Assembly (NCBI GenBank): GCA_009838645.1
Contig: VXRC01000039.1
Location: 1-64,000 of the forward strand
Length of the DNA stretch: 64,000 bases
Direction: 5' to 3'
Source of the DNA: Gemmatimonadota bacterium
GTDB lineage: Bacteria; JAAXHH01
Part shown: positions 1-8,725 of the stretch, in pieces
How positions within the stretch are numbered: the stretch's first letter is position 1
How the letters are laid out: every line of letters starts with the position of its first letter
Made by a program: the position numbers and the translations under genes
The notes under the pieces: model-generated
Told to the model about the DNA's origin: nothing
The model's database searches: none
The model's input: only the letters and a program-made list of their open reading frames with translations

Positions 1-487
1 CCGGCCCCTCCCACCCCGGCCTTCTGAACTTGCCCGACCTGCCGCCTTCCTTCTCCACCAGCAGGATGGAGGCGATCTCCATGGTCCGGTCCACGGCCTT
101 GCACATGTCGTAGAGGGTCAGGGCGGCCACGGAGACGGCCGTCAGGGCCTCCATTTCCACGCCGGTCCTGCCGGACGCGACGGCCGTGGCCAGGAGTCCG
201 ATCCTGCCCGCGTCCTCGTTCAGGGTGATGTCGATCTCCACGTGGGTCAGCGGGATGGGATGGCACATGGGGATGAGGTCGCCCGTCCGCTTGGCCGCCG
301 AGATGCCCGCGATCTTCGCCGTGGTCAGCACGTCGCCCTTGCCCATCTCGTCGGCGGAGATCTTCCGGATCGTATCCGTCGCGGATCGGACTTCCCCGTA
401 GGCCACAGCGCGCCTTTCCGTCACCGGTTTTTCCGTCACGTCCACCATGCGGACGCGTCCTTTTTCATCGAGGTGCGAGAGGTCCAT
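1..487 (-). CDS. moaC: Cyclic pyranopterin monophosphate synthase MoaC (3' end just outside the window)
   Basis: MoaC converts 3',8-cyclo-GTP into cyclic pyranopterin monophosphate, the second step of molybdenum cofactor synthesis in the cytoplasm. The 162 visible codons carry the family hallmarks: an MCHPIPLTH segment and, near the C-terminus, RTGVEMEALTAVSVAALTLY followed by DMCKAVD. The ATG at 487 opens MDLSHLDEKGRVRMVDV, the usual MoaC beginning. Family members are about 160 residues, so only a few C-terminal codons should be missing beyond base 1. The gene overlaps the end of the ECF S-component gene by 23 bp and is the last visible gene of a minus-strand run that starts near 2861. No other Mo-cofactor gene is visible. 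Identification is firm; its placement with haem genes is unexplained. Confidence 0.95.
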   Translation of the reverse strand, partial: MDLSHLDEKGRVRMVDVTEKPVTERRAVAYGEVRSATDTIRKISADEMGKGDVLTTAKIAGISAAKRTGDLIPMCHPIPLTHVEIDITLNEDAGRIGLLATAVASGRTGVEMEALTAVSVAALTLYDMCKAVDRTMEIASILLVEKEGGRSGKFRRPGWEGP

Positions 488-1073
488 AATCACTCCGTTT
501 CAAGGCGTTTCTCAACAGGACGGACAGGGGCAGGGCCACCACGACCGCCACGCCGCCCTGAACCAGGTTGCCCGGTATCTCCGTCAGCGCGGCGATGCCG
601 CCGAACAGGACCGATCCGGCCAGGTAGTAACCGGTAACCATCCAGGCGCCGCCCACCAGCACGGCTGCGAAGGCCGCGATCCGGCCCGGATGGCGACCGC
701 CCCGGATGCCCCCAGCATCCGATGTGCCCCGTCCGCCCTGGTCGTCCAGTCCGCCCTCGGTGTCCCGACCGCCCCGCACGCCCCAGAACGCGATTGTTCC
801 GACCAGGATCCCTTCGATCCCCTTGATGACGAGCGTCCAGGGCGCCCAGATGAAGTAGCCGCCCAGTGCGTCGGCCAGGGCGGAACCGACCCCGCCCGCG
901 AGACCGCCGATGCGCCATCCGAAGACGAGGGCGAGGGTGAACAGCAGCCCGTCGCCGAGATTGATGTATCCCTGCGTGGCCGGATTGGGGATGCGTATGA
1001 CAAAGGTCGCCAGCGTCACGAGCGCGATCGAGAGCGCGGCCAGCGTCAACCTGCGTACCGGAACAGCGGCCAT
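465..1073 (-). CDS. ECF transporter S component (substrate-binding membrane subunit, substrate unknown)
   Basis: A 202-residue hydrophobic protein with about five or six membrane segments and the pattern NPATQGYINLGDGLLF followed by GGVGSALADALGGY, typical of ECF S components such as the riboflavin/DUF1393-like group. S components bind a vitamin or metal and dock on an EcfA-EcfA-EcfT energizing module. Residues about 100-125 form a Gly/Asp/Arg-rich loop, one of several low-complexity insertions in this window. A GTG at 1082 could add three residues; the ATG at 1073 was preferred, though an AAGGA motif sits close to the GTG. It abuts the DUF420 gene and overlaps moaC. No EcfT lies nearby; a fused EcfA protein is encoded at 19166-20965. 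Substrate cannot be read from the sequence. Confidence 0.75.
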   Translation of the reverse strand: MAAVPVRRLTLAALSIALVTLATFVIRIPNPATQGYINLGDGLLFTLALVFGWRIGGLAGGVGSALADALGGYFIWAPWTLVIKGIEGILVGTIAFWGVRGGRDTEGGLDDQGGRGTSDAGGIRGGRHPGRIAAFAAVLVGGAWMVTGYYLAGSVLFGGIAALTEIPGNLVQGGVAVVVALPLSVLLRNALKRSDYGPLAPR

Positions 1074-1082
1074 ATCAGGCAC

Positions 1083-1505
1083 CTATCCTTGCCATTGGTA
1101 CAGCATCAGGTACACCAGCACGCCGGTGACGGACACGTACAGCCAGATCGGCAGGGTCCACCGTGCCAGTGGCGCGTGGCGTTCGAAACGCCCCTTCAGC
1201 GCGTGGCGCAGCGTCAGCACGACCATGGGCACGATGGCCGTGGCCAGGATCGTGTGGCTGATGAGGATGGTGAAATAGACGTAACGTGTCCATCCCTCGC
1301 CGGTGAAGGGCGTGCTTCCGTGGTTGAAGTGGTAAATCAGATAGGTGGTGAGGAACAGAACAGACGCCGCGACCGCGCCCAGCATGCACGTCCTGTGCGC
1401 GGCGATGTTCCGTTTCCTGATGTTGATGTAGCCCGCGACCAGGAAAGCCGCGCTGGTCGAGTTCAGACAGGCGTTCACCAGGGGCAGGTCTGTGATCTCC
1501 AGCAT
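1083..1505 (-). CDS. DUF420 family membrane protein (YozB/CtaM-like, cytochrome oxidase associated)
   Basis: A 140-residue protein with four predicted membrane helices. It has the DUF420 pattern: NACLNSTSAAFLVAGYINI, then HRTCMLGA, then LIYHFNHGSTPFTGEG, and a terminal segment LPIWLYVSVTGVLVYLML. Family members in Bacillota (YozB, CtaM) are needed for assembly or activity of haem-copper oxidases, and the conserved histidines fit a haem or copper handling role. It lies 3 bp downstream of ctaB, which supports that role here. The function is taken from the family; the substrate is not visible in the sequence. Confidence 0.85.
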   Translation of the reverse strand: MLEITDLPLVNACLNSTSAAFLVAGYINIRKRNIAAHRTCMLGAVAASVLFLTTYLIYHFNHGSTPFTGEGWTRYVYFTILISHTILATAIVPMVVLTLRHALKGRFERHAPLARWTLPIWLYVSVTGVLVYLMLYQWQG

Positions 1506-1508
1506 GCG

Positions 1509-2354
1509 TTACACCTTGTCATAGGCCATCACGGAGAACTGGACCAGCAGGAACACCAGCGACGCAAAAAACAGGTTCCTTGCCGACGCCTGGGTCCGGG
1601 TCACGGTCAGGTGGATGGCGAAAGCGAGCAGTCCCAGTCCGGCCGCGAAAGCCGCGTAGAAATAGACGACCCCCGAGATGCCCAGTATGGTCGGGACCAG
1701 GCTGAAGGCGGTCAGGGCCAGGCAGTTGATCAGGATCTGCACGCTCGTGAACCGGCCGTCGGGATCGACTGCGGGCAGCAGCTGAAACCCGGCGCGGGCG
1801 TAGTCTTCGCGGAAGAGCCAGGCCAGCGCGAGGGCGTGGGGCATCTGCCAGAGAAAGAGGATGGCGAACAGGACGCCGGCCTCCAGCCCCAGTTCGTTTC
1901 GGGCGGCCGCCCAACCGGTCACCGGGGGCAACGCGCCCGGGACGGCGCCGAACACGGTCGACAGCGTAGTCCGGTGCTTGAGCGGCGTATAGAGAAACAG
2001 GTAGGTGACGGTGATCAGCGCGGTGACCGCGCAGCTCAGGACGTTGACCACCAGCGCCAGGTACAACAGGCCCGCCACCGTGATGGCCACGCCGAACCCG
2101 AGCGCCTGCGCGGGCCGCAACTTCCCGGCGGGGAGCGGACGCTTCCGGGTCCGCCGCATCATGGCGTCCCGGTCTCGCTCCATGAACTGGTTCAGGGCGA
2201 GTGTGCCCCCGGCCGCCAGGGCGGTTCCGGCCAGCGTGTGCAGCAAGCGCAGCCAGTCCACCGGCCCGTCGGACCCCAGGTAGAACCCGACGCAGGTGGT
2301 CAGCACCAGCATGATGACCAGGCCGGGCTTGGTCAGGGCGATGAAATCCTTCAT
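1509..2354 (-). CDS. ctaB: Protohaem IX farnesyltransferase (haem O synthase)
   Basis: A UbiA-family prenyltransferase that adds a farnesyl group to haem B to make haem O for terminal oxidases. The protein has 281 residues and multiple membrane helices. The first Asp-rich prenyl-diphosphate motif is seen as LNQFMERDRDAMMRRTRKRP, and the family segments YTPLKHRTTLSTVFGAVPGALPP and LWQMPHAL are present. Length matches bacterial CtaB/CyoE (about 280-300). The start at 2354 lies 9 bp after the stop of the CopD-like gene, so these genes form one transcript. No haem A synthase or oxidase subunit is visible, so the oxidase is encoded elsewhere. Confidence 0.95.
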   Translation of the reverse strand: MKDFIALTKPGLVIMLVLTTCVGFYLGSDGPVDWLRLLHTLAGTALAAGGTLALNQFMERDRDAMMRRTRKRPLPAGKLRPAQALGFGVAITVAGLLYLALVVNVLSCAVTALITVTYLFLYTPLKHRTTLSTVFGAVPGALPPVTGWAAARNELGLEAGVLFAILFLWQMPHALALAWLFREDYARAGFQLLPAVDPDGRFTSVQILINCLALTAFSLVPTILGISGVVYFYAAFAAGLGLLAFAIHLTVTRTQASARNLFFASLVFLLVQFSVMAYDKV

Positions 2355-2363
2355 GGGGCCGAA

Positions 2364-2861
2364 TCAGACAGAGACGTTCATGGTCAGCAGGATCAGGCCC
2401 AGCAGCACCGCCGCCGCGAAGAGCACGGCGCCCACGATGCCCGAAGCCCTGGACTTGAACCCGATGCTGCCGTCTTCGAGGACCCGGGGTTCCAGGAGCC
2501 GGACCGCATGGTGCACGATCAACGCGATCACGATCAGCAGCTTGACGGTCATCAGGGCTTCGTAGCCCGGCGGAAGCAGCGGGTACAGCTCGGGCTGGGA
2601 CGACATCGCCCGGGCGGCCACCCCATCCATGATCCGGTTGTACAGGCTGAACGAACCGCTCACGACCAGTATGACGATCGCCGTCCAGGATACCCGGCGG
2701 AATATGGCGCCGGTCCGGCGCATGATCTCCACGCGTTCCTCCGACGCCCTGCCCGACCGTAGCGCCGGGGTGAGCGCGACCAGGACGTAGAAGAAACCGC
2801 CCGCCCACAGTACGACGCCCAGTACATGCAGCCACATCCACAGAATCTTGGTGTCCAACAT
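2364..2861 (-). CDS. CopD/DUF2269-like integral membrane protein
   Basis: A 165-residue protein with four membrane helices. The N-terminus ILWMWLHVLGVVLWAGGFFY resembles the CopD-type H-x-x-x-x-x-W-x-G pattern, and a second histidine pair lies in LIVHHAVRLLEPR. Such proteins are implicated in copper or haem handling beside oxidase assembly genes. The ATG at 2861 is chosen because a GGAGGAGG Shine-Dalgarno sequence sits about 7 bp upstream; the open frame continues further but without such a site. It is the first gene of the CopD-like/ctaB/DUF420/ECF-S/moaC run. The exact family assignment is moderate; the membrane topology and context are clear. Confidence 0.7.
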   Translation of the reverse strand: MLDTKILWMWLHVLGVVLWAGGFFYVLVALTPALRSGRASEERVEIMRRTGAIFRRVSWTAIVILVVSGSFSLYNRIMDGVAARAMSSQPELYPLLPPGYEALMTVKLLIVIALIVHHAVRLLEPRVLEDGSIGFKSRASGIVGAVLFAAAVLLGLILLTMNVSV

Positions 2862-2969
2862 TTGCCGTCCTCCTCCCCTTCTCCCGGCGGGCCGTGGAAC
2901 GGCCTTTAGGATCCGCGCGCCAAAGGCCAGAGCCGCCCAGGATGGGAAGCGGCCGTTTCGACTCCTGCA

Positions 2970-2999
2970 AAAATGCCCGGGCCGGACGGTCGCTGTCAA
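2970..2999 (-). promoter_or_regulatory. Probable sigma-70 promoter of the haem/ECF/moaC run
   Basis: Reading the minus strand, TTGACA (2994-2999) is followed after 18 bp by CATTTT (2970-2975). The -35 is perfect and the -10 is weak. It would leave a leader of about 100 nt before the CopD-like ATG at 2861. Confidence 0.4.
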
Positions 3000-3046
3000 T
3001 CAGTTTTTGGCGGACCGGAACGGCATCGAGGCCCGGCTGAAAGCAG

Positions 3047-3074
3047 TTGACACGACCCGCCCGCGGACTATAAT
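3047..3074 (+). promoter_or_regulatory. Consensus sigma-70 promoter for the ROK kinase gene
   Basis: TTGACA (3047-3052) and TATAAT (3069-3074) are both perfect matches to the housekeeping sigma-70 consensus with a 16-bp spacer. Transcription would start near 3081, about 100 nt before the ROK start codon. It is likely to drive the kinase and the M20 peptidase that follows it. Confidence 0.8.
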
Positions 3075-3131
3075 AACTGCATGAATTTTGGATAGCCGGA
3101 AAGCGTCTGCGAAGCCCCGGGATTCATGCGC

Positions 3132-3202
3132 CGACCCGCGACGATGCCCAGCCAGGATGAACGCTTCGACCCGCGACTATGTCCCAGCCAGACCGGAACG
3201 CC
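3132..3202. repeat. Imperfect 35-36 bp tandem duplication over the ROK start codon
   Basis: The stretch starting CGACCCGCGAC at 3132 recurs at 3167 with a few substitutions and a one-base insertion. Each copy contains an ATG; only the second one (3179) is in frame with the ROK kinase. The duplication therefore created or displaced a start region. Confidence 0.75.
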
Positions 3203-4177
3203 CCGTACTTCCTGGGCCATGACATCGGCGGCACCAAGCTCGCCGTGACCGTCGCCGACCGGAACGGGAAGATCCTGCGCAAGATCCGGCGGCCGACCAA
3301 AGTCGATCGGGGTCCGAGGGCCGTGGTGGCGTCGCTGGTGGAAATGTCTCGCGAAGCCATGGCGCGCGCCGCGCTCTCCCCGGCGGAGCTGGTCGGCGTC
3401 GGCGTCAGTTGCGGCGGTCCCCTGGACACGGAAACCGGGGTGGTCTACGCACCGCCCAATCTGCCGGGCTGGGACGAGGTCCCGCTGAAGGCATGGCTGG
3501 AAAGCGCGCTTTCGCTGCCGGTTTTCGTCGAAAACGATGCCAACGCCAGTGCCCTGGCGGAGTGGTCTTTCGGGGCCGGGCGGGGCTGCCGGCACATGGT
3601 GTACATGACCATGAGCACTGGTATCGGCGGCGGCGTCATACTCGACGGCCGACTTTACCGCGGCCCGAACGACACGGCCGGCGAAGTGGGGCACATGACC
3701 ATCGTCGATAACGGGCCGGCCTGCGGTTGCGGAAAGCGCGGCTGCCTGGAAGCCCTGTGTTCGGGGCCGTCGATCGCCAGGCGGGCCCGGGAGAAAGCGC
3801 AGAAGGTACCCGGTTCGATTATGGTCGATCTGGCCGGGGGCGATCCGGCAAGCATTACGGCGGAGGCCGTCATGGACGCGGCCAGGCAGGACGACCTGGC
3901 CGCCCGGGAAATCGTGGACGAGACGGCGCGGTACATGGCCGTCGGACTGGGGAACATCGTGAATGTCCTGAACCCGGAGGTCATCGTCATCGGAACCATC
4001 CTGGTCAAGGCGCAGGATCTGTTGTTGGAACCTATCCGCGCGTACCTCCGGCACGAAACCTGGCCGCGGGTCTACGACACGGTGCGGGTCGTGCCCGCCG
4101 GACTGGGAGACGAAGTAGGCGATCTCGCCGCTATCGCCGTGATCCGGCAGGCGGTACAATCCGAAGGGAGTATTTAG
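3179..4177 (+). CDS. ROK family sugar kinase (glucokinase-like)
   Basis: A 332-residue cytoplasmic kinase that phosphorylates a hexose or amino-sugar using ATP. The phosphate-binding loop is seen as LGHDIGGTKLAV near the N-terminus. The sugar-binding segment has ENDANASALAEW, and the zinc-binding ROK motif CGCGKRGCLE is intact. No helix-turn-helix precedes the kinase domain, so this is an enzyme rather than a NagC/Xyl-type repressor. The start at 3179 has only a weak, distant AGGA-like site and lies in the second copy of a short tandem duplication. It is followed 4 bp later by an M20 peptidase gene. Substrate (glucose, fructose, N-acetyl sugar) is not determined. Confidence 0.9.
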   Translation: MSQPDRNAPYFLGHDIGGTKLAVTVADRNGKILRKIRRPTKVDRGPRAVVASLVEMSREAMARAALSPAELVGVGVSCGGPLDTETGVVYAPPNLPGWDEVPLKAWLESALSLPVFVENDANASALAEWSFGAGRGCRHMVYMTMSTGIGGGVILDGRLYRGPNDTAGEVGHMTIVDNGPACGCGKRGCLEALCSGPSIARRAREKAQKVPGSIMVDLAGGDPASITAEAVMDAARQDDLAAREIVDETARYMAVGLGNIVNVLNPEVIVIGTILVKAQDLLLEPIRAYLRHETWPRVYDTVRVVPAGLGDEVGDLAAIAVIRQAVQSEGSI

Positions 4178-4181
4178 GGCA

Positions 4182-5495
4182 TTGGACTGGAACGCGTTGG
4201 GGCGGGAAGCCGTACAACTGCTGGGCGAGTACCTGCGCATCGACACGACGAATCCCCCCGGGAACGAGGATCGCGCGACCGCCTTCCTCAGCCGCATCCT
4301 CTCCGAGGAAGGCATAGATTGCCAGGTTCACGAGTCCGCCCCGGGACGCTCCAATCTCTACGCGAGACTGGAAGGGGACGGTTCGAAGCGGGCCGTGGTG
4401 CTGCTGAGTCACAGCGACGTGGTACCCGCCGAACGCCGTTACTGGTCGGTCGATCCCTTCGGCGGCGAGGTCAGGGACGGTTACATCTGGGGGCGGGGCG
4501 CCCTCGACATGAAGAACCTGGGCATTGCGGAGCTGGTGGTCTTCCTCGCGCTGCATCGGAACCGATTTCCGTTGAAAAGGGACGTGATCTTTCTCGTCAC
4601 CGCCGACGAAGAGGCCGGCGGATCGGCCGGCGCGCGGTGGATCACCCGGAACCGCCCGGAACTCGTCTCGGACGCGGAATTCCTGATCAACGAGAGCGGC
4701 AAGGGACGCCTGGAGAACGGCAGGGCCGTCTATTCCATCGACATCACCGAAAAGTCGCCCTGCTGGGTCCGCCTGGTCGCCCGCGGCGAACCCGGCCACG
4801 GCTCCCGTCCAAAGCCCCATTCCGCCGTGAACCGGCTCATCCGCGCCTTGAGCGCCATCATGGCGTACACGCCTCCTATCAAGGTGACGGACGCGGCCGA
4901 ACGGTACTTCGAAGGCATCGCCCACCTGCAGAAAGAAGGATACCGCAAGCGATTCGCGAATATCCGGGAGTCCGTCCGGGACCGCCGTTTCCTGACGGAC
5001 CTGCTGCGCAACCAGCATCACGCCGCGATTCTGCGCAATACCATCTCCATAACCATGTTGCAGGGCAGCGACAAAATCAATATCATACCTCAGGCGGCGA
5101 CGGCCGAACTGGACTGCAGGCTGCTTCCGGGCGAAGAGCCCAGGCACTTCGTCCAGGAGCTGAAACAGGTGGTCGGAGACGACGGGATCGAAATCGAGAC
5201 CATACTGAACTTCGGGAACACGTCATCGCCTTTCGATTCGCCCCTGGTCGAGACGGTTCGAGAGGTCGTTTCCCGGCACCACGAGCGCGCGGAGGTCGTA
5301 CCGAACATTCTGTCCGGCTTCACGGACAGCCACTACTTCCGCGAGCTGGGGATCCACTGCTACGGCTTCATGCCCTTTATACTGATCGACGAAGAGCTCA
5401 GACGTATCCACGGCAACGACGAACGGATCTCCTTGGAGAACATGGAACGGGGTCCGAAAATCCTCTACGAAGTCATCGAAAAACTCTGCGGCTGA
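4182..5495 (+). CDS. M20 family metallopeptidase (ArgE/DapE/carboxypeptidase-like)
   Basis: A 437-residue di-zinc hydrolase. Visible ligands and catalytic residues are H77 and D79 in SHSDVVP, D109 in GRGALDMKN, and the E143-E144 pair in TADEEAGG. A dimerisation/lid domain follows, including GHGSRPKPHSAVNRL. There is no signal peptide, so it acts in the cytoplasm on N-acyl amino acids or short peptides. The start is a TTG at 4182 with GAAGGGAG about 11 bp upstream, inside the end of the ROK gene. The two genes are probably translated from one transcript. The family is certain; the substrate is not. Confidence 0.88.
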   Translation: MDWNALGREAVQLLGEYLRIDTTNPPGNEDRATAFLSRILSEEGIDCQVHESAPGRSNLYARLEGDGSKRAVVLLSHSDVVPAERRYWSVDPFGGEVRDGYIWGRGALDMKNLGIAELVVFLALHRNRFPLKRDVIFLVTADEEAGGSAGARWITRNRPELVSDAEFLINESGKGRLENGRAVYSIDITEKSPCWVRLVARGEPGHGSRPKPHSAVNRLIRALSAIMAYTPPIKVTDAAERYFEGIAHLQKEGYRKRFANIRESVRDRRFLTDLLRNQHHAAILRNTISITMLQGSDKINIIPQAATAELDCRLLPGEEPRHFVQELKQVVGDDGIEIETILNFGNTSSPFDSPLVETVREVVSRHHERAEVVPNILSGFTDSHYFRELGIHCYGFMPFILIDEELRRIHGNDERISLENMERGPKILYEVIEKLCG

Positions 5496-5517
5496 TTTCA
5501 GCATCGAGGAGACGCAA

Positions 5518-6480
5518 ATGGAAGCGATTCGCATTCACGAATTCGGCGGTCCCGAGGTAATGAATCTCGAAACCGGCGCGGATCTGCAGGCAGGTCCCGG
5601 ACAGATCCTGGTCGACATACGGGCCGCCGGCGTGAACCCGGTGGACACCTACATCCGGGCGGGCACCTATGCCATGAAACCCGATCTGCCCTTCACTCCG
5701 GGCATGGACGGCGCCGGAACGGTCGCCGATGTGGGCGACGGCGGGGCCCATGTTTCCGTCGGAGACCGGGTGTACCTGGCCGGCACCCTTACCGGTTCCT
5801 ATGCGTCGCAGGCCCTGTGCTCGCCCGACCAGGTGTATCCACTGCCCGGCAACGTTTCCTTCACGCAGGGCGCGGGGATATACGTCCCTTACGCGACGGC
5901 GTGGAGAGGGCTGTTCCAGCGTGCCGGGGGAAAGCCGGGCGAAACCGTCCTGGTGCACGGCGCGAGCGGCGGCGTGGGGACCGCGGCCGTACAGATGGCC
6001 CGGGCCGCGGGCATGACGGTCATCGGCACCGCCGGGTCGGAACAGGGCGCCGCGCTGGTGGAGGAACAGGGCGCCCATCACGTGGTGGACCACAACGTTC
6101 CCGGCTATACGGACAAGATCATGGAGCTCACCGGCGGCCTGGGCGTCGACGTGATCATGGAGATGCTGGCCAACGTCAATCTGGACAAGGACCTGAACAT
6201 GCTGGCCTATGGCGGGCGGGTCGTCGTCATCGGCAACCGGGGCGTTATCGAGATCAATCCGAGGGACGCCATGGCGCGGGACGCCAGCATCCTCGGCATG
6301 GTCCTGCTGCTCGCGTCTCCAGAAGATCTGGTCGGCATCCACGCCGGAATGTTCGCCGGACTGCAAAACGGCACGCTCAACCCGGTGGTCGGTAAAGAGT
6401 TCCCGCTGGAAGACGCGGCGAAGGGCCATATCGCCGTCATGGAACCCGGCGCTTATGGAAAGATCGTACTGATACCCTGA
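5518..6480 (+). CDS. NADPH:quinone reductase-like MDR family oxidoreductase
   Basis: A 320-residue medium-chain dehydrogenase/reductase of the zeta-crystallin/QOR type. It opens MEAIRIHEFGGPEVMNLE, has the substrate-domain segment AAGVNPVDTYIRAGTY, and the nucleotide-binding loop HGASGGVGTAAVQMARAAG. The cysteines and histidines of the zinc alcohol dehydrogenases are absent, so it should be zinc-free and NADPH-dependent, reducing quinones or enals. An AGGAG site sits just before the ATG at 5518. It follows the M20 gene by 22 bp and precedes the pentose-phosphate genes. Confidence 0.88.
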   Translation: MEAIRIHEFGGPEVMNLETGADLQAGPGQILVDIRAAGVNPVDTYIRAGTYAMKPDLPFTPGMDGAGTVADVGDGGAHVSVGDRVYLAGTLTGSYASQALCSPDQVYPLPGNVSFTQGAGIYVPYATAWRGLFQRAGGKPGETVLVHGASGGVGTAAVQMARAAGMTVIGTAGSEQGAALVEEQGAHHVVDHNVPGYTDKIMELTGGLGVDVIMEMLANVNLDKDLNMLAYGGRVVVIGNRGVIEINPRDAMARDASILGMVLLLASPEDLVGIHAGMFAGLQNGTLNPVVGKEFPLEDAAKGHIAVMEPGAYGKIVLIP

Positions 6481-6584
6481 AGTCCGCGGCACGGACCACG
6501 CGAAGTAAACGGCCGGAATGGGAAGAAAATGACGGTATCGGCCGCCGCACTTCACGCAACGGCCGACCGGTAAAGGAATTCGAC

Positions 6585-7721
6585 ATGGCAAATCCGCTCA
6601 ACCTGCTCGAACGGCACGGCCAGAGCTTCTGGCTGGACAGCATCAGCCGGGAACTGATGTACTCCGGCCGGTTGAGGAAACTGATCGAGGAAGACGGCCT
6701 GAAAGGCATGACCTCGAACCCGGCCATCTTCGAGAAAGCCATTGCGGGAAGTACGGACTACGACGCCGATATCGAGCGGCTTGCGGCAGCGAACCGGACG
6801 GCTTTGGAGATCTATGAGATCCTGGCCATCTCGGATATCCGGGAAGCCGCCGACCACCTGGGCGGCGTATACGAAGCGACCGGCGGCGCCGACGGTTTCG
6901 TGAGCCTGGAGGTGTCCCCTGAACTGGCGGACGACACCGCGGGTACGATCGAGGAGGCCCGGCGGCTGTGGAAGGCCGTGGACCGCCCGAACGTCATGAT
7001 CAAGGTGCCGGCGACGGAGGCCGGCGTACCGGCCGTGCGCCAACTGATCTGCGAAGGGCTGAACATCAACGTGACGCTGATGTTCTCGCGGGCAGTCTAC
7101 GAGGCCGTGGCCGACGCCTATATCAGCGGGTTGGAGGACCGTCTTGTCGCGGGTGGAGACATCAGCGGCATAGCGAGCGTATCCAGCTTCTTCATCAGCC
7201 GCATCGACACCCTCGTCGACGCGTTGCTTGCCGAACGGGCGAAACGGGTCGGCGATCCCGGTGAACGGGCCGCGGTACTGGACCTGACCGGCCGAACGGC
7301 CATCGCAAACGGCAAGACGACCTACCAGCGGTACAAGACGATTTACGCGTCATCGCGCTGGTCCGCGCTGGCCGAACGGGGCGCGAGGAAGCAGCGGCTG
7401 CTGTGGGCCAGCACGAGCACCAAGAACCCCGAGTACCGGGACGTGCTGTACGTCGAGGAACTGATCGGAAAGAACACCATCAACACCCTGCCCGATGAAA
7501 CGCTTGTTGCTTTCCGCGATCACGGGCACCTGGCCGATACCCTCGAGGCCGGTATCGACGAAGCCTGGTCGATCATGGCCGGTGTGGGAAAAGCCGGGAT
7601 TTCGATGGACCGGGTCGCGGAGCAACTCGTCGAAGAAGGGGTGCAGAAATTCGTGGATCCCTTCGTGAAGCTGATCGAAGCCATCGAACGGAAACGGCTG
7701 CAGCCGGTCCGCCTCGCCTGA
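6585..7721 (+). CDS. tal: Transaldolase
   Basis: Transaldolase moves a dihydroxyacetone unit between sedoheptulose-7-phosphate and glyceraldehyde-3-phosphate in the non-oxidative pentose phosphate pathway. The 378-residue length fits the long actinobacterial/cyanobacterial-type enzyme. Diagnostic segments are [13 protein letters not shown] near residue 45, [10 protein letters not shown], the Schiff-base lysine region [15 protein letters not shown], and [27 protein letters not shown] follows towards the C-terminus. The ATG at 6585 is preceded by GGTAAAGGAATTCGAC. It is followed within 25 bp by 6-phosphogluconate dehydrogenase, so the pathway steps are clustered. Confidence 0.95.
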   Translation: MANPLNLLERHGQSFWLDSISRELMYSGRLRKLIEEDGLKGMTSNPAIFEKAIAGSTDYDADIERLAAANRTALEIYEILAISDIREAADHLGGVYEATGGADGFVSLEVSPELADDTAGTIEEARRLWKAVDRPNVMIKVPATEAGVPAVRQLICEGLNINVTLMFSRAVYEAVADAYISGLEDRLVAGGDISGIASVSSFFISRIDTLVDALLAERAKRVGDPGERAAVLDLTGRTAIANGKTTYQRYKTIYASSRWSALAERGARKQRLLWASTSTKNPEYRDVLYVEELIGKNTINTLPDETLVAFRDHGHLADTLEAGIDEAWSIMAGVGKAGISMDRVAEQLVEEGVQKFVDPFVKLIEAIERKRLQPVRLA

Positions 7722-7744
7722 TCGCCGGTTTCGGGGAGCATCGA

Positions 7745-8725
7745 ATGCAACTGGGCATGGTCGGACTCGGCCGGATGGGTGGCAACATGACGCGGCGGCT
7801 GTTGCGCGGCGGTCACGAAGTCGTCGTTTACGACCACAGCGGCGAAGCGGTCGGTCAGGCGGAGCAAGCAGGCGCCGTGGGCACCTCGTCGCTGCGCGGT
7901 CTCGTGACCGCGCTCCACCCGCCGCGTTCGGTCTGGGTCATGGTCCCGGCCGGCGACGCCACGGAACGGGCCGTCAATGAACTGTCCGGACTGTTGTCTC
8001 CGGGCGATACCGTCATCGACGGAGGGAACACCTACTTCAAGGACGACGTGACCCGATCGGAACGGCTGTCCGCCAGGGGCCTGCACTATGTCGACGTGGG
8101 TACGAGCGGCGGCGTATGGGGCCTCGAGCGGGGGTATTGCATGACCATCGGGGGCCCCGCGGAGATCGTCGAGCGCCTGGACCCGTTGTTCGATACGCTG
8201 GCGCCCGGTCCCGGGCAAGACGCCGGCGACGCTTTCCTCTCGACGGCCCGCAGGGGCTACGTGCACGTGGGACCGGCAGGCGCGGGACACTTCGTCAAGA
8301 TGATCCACAACGGAATCGAATACGGCATGATGCAGGCCTTTGCCGAAGGGCTGGAAATCCTGCGCGAATCGGGTTCCGACCGCGTGGATCCGCGTCATCG
8401 GTACGACCTGGACCTGCATGACATCGCCGAAGTCTGGCGCCACGGAAGTGTGGTCGGTTCCTGGCTGCTCGACCTCCTGGAGATCGCGTTGCGGGAAGAC
8501 CGGGACCTGTCCGCCTACTCCGGTTACGTGCAGGATTCGGGCGAGGGCCGGTGGACGGTGCAGACGGCCATCGAGGAAGACGTGCCCGCCCACGTGCTCA
8601 CGGCTTCGCTCTTCACGCGGTTCCAGTCGCGGCAGGAGCAATCCTACGCCATGCGGGTGCTTTCCGCCCTTCGACACCAGTTCGGCGGTCACGTGGAGCA
8701 GAAGAAAAGCGGGGGAGGGCCATGA
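7745..8725 (+). CDS. gnd: 6-phosphogluconate dehydrogenase, decarboxylating (short type)
   Basis: Oxidatively decarboxylates 6-phosphogluconate to ribulose-5-phosphate. The 326-residue length is that of the short, often NAD-dependent GndA-like group rather than the 470-residue enzyme. It begins with the dinucleotide-binding pattern [20 protein letters not shown]. The substrate loop is [21 protein letters not shown], and the catalytic region is [18 protein letters not shown] with Lys and Asn in the expected order. Its stop overlaps the rpe ATG as ATGA, which implies translational coupling with the epimerase that uses its product. Glucose-6-phosphate dehydrogenase is not in the window. Confidence 0.94.
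   Translation: MQLGMVGLGRMGGNMTRRLLRGGHEVVVYDHSGEAVGQAEQAGAVGTSSLRGLVTALHPPRSVWVMVPAGDATERAVNELSGLLSPGDTVIDGGNTYFKDDVTRSERLSARGLHYVDVGTSGGVWGLERGYCMTIGGPAEIVERLDPLFDTLAPGPGQDAGDAFLSTARRGYVHVGPAGAGHFVKMIHNGIEYGMMQAFAEGLEILRESGSDRVDPRHRYDLDLHDIAEVWRHGSVVGSWLLDLLEIALREDRDLSAYSGYVQDSGEGRWTVQTAIEEDVPAHVLTASLFTRFQSRQEQSYAMRVLSALRHQFGGHVEQKKSGGGP

Larger units (their letters stand above)
2862..3178. other. Divergent intergenic region with two promoters
   Basis: A 317-bp stretch between the CopD-like gene (leftward) and the ROK kinase gene (rightward). It holds a leftward TTGACA promoter at 2970-2999, a rightward near-perfect promoter at 3047-3074, and a 35-bp imperfect direct repeat that overlaps the ROK start codon. 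No gene or structured RNA was recognised in it. Confidence 0.6.

Noticed and set aside
447-2762. A 771-residue open frame on the plus strand opposite the haem/ECF genes
   Set aside because: It is very rich in Arg, Gln, Gly and His, has no recognisable domain, and lies antisense to five well-supported genes. Such frames are expected in GC-rich DNA.
2862-3178. FMN or other riboswitch ahead of the haem/ECF/moaC run
   Set aside because: No conserved riboswitch core could be traced in the roughly 100-nt leader before 2861, and the S-component is the fourth gene rather than the first.
8551-8721. Upstream extension of ribulose-phosphate epimerase
   Set aside because: It overlaps the end of gnd in another frame and is not part of the TIM barrel; the ATG at 8722 has a strong ribosome site.
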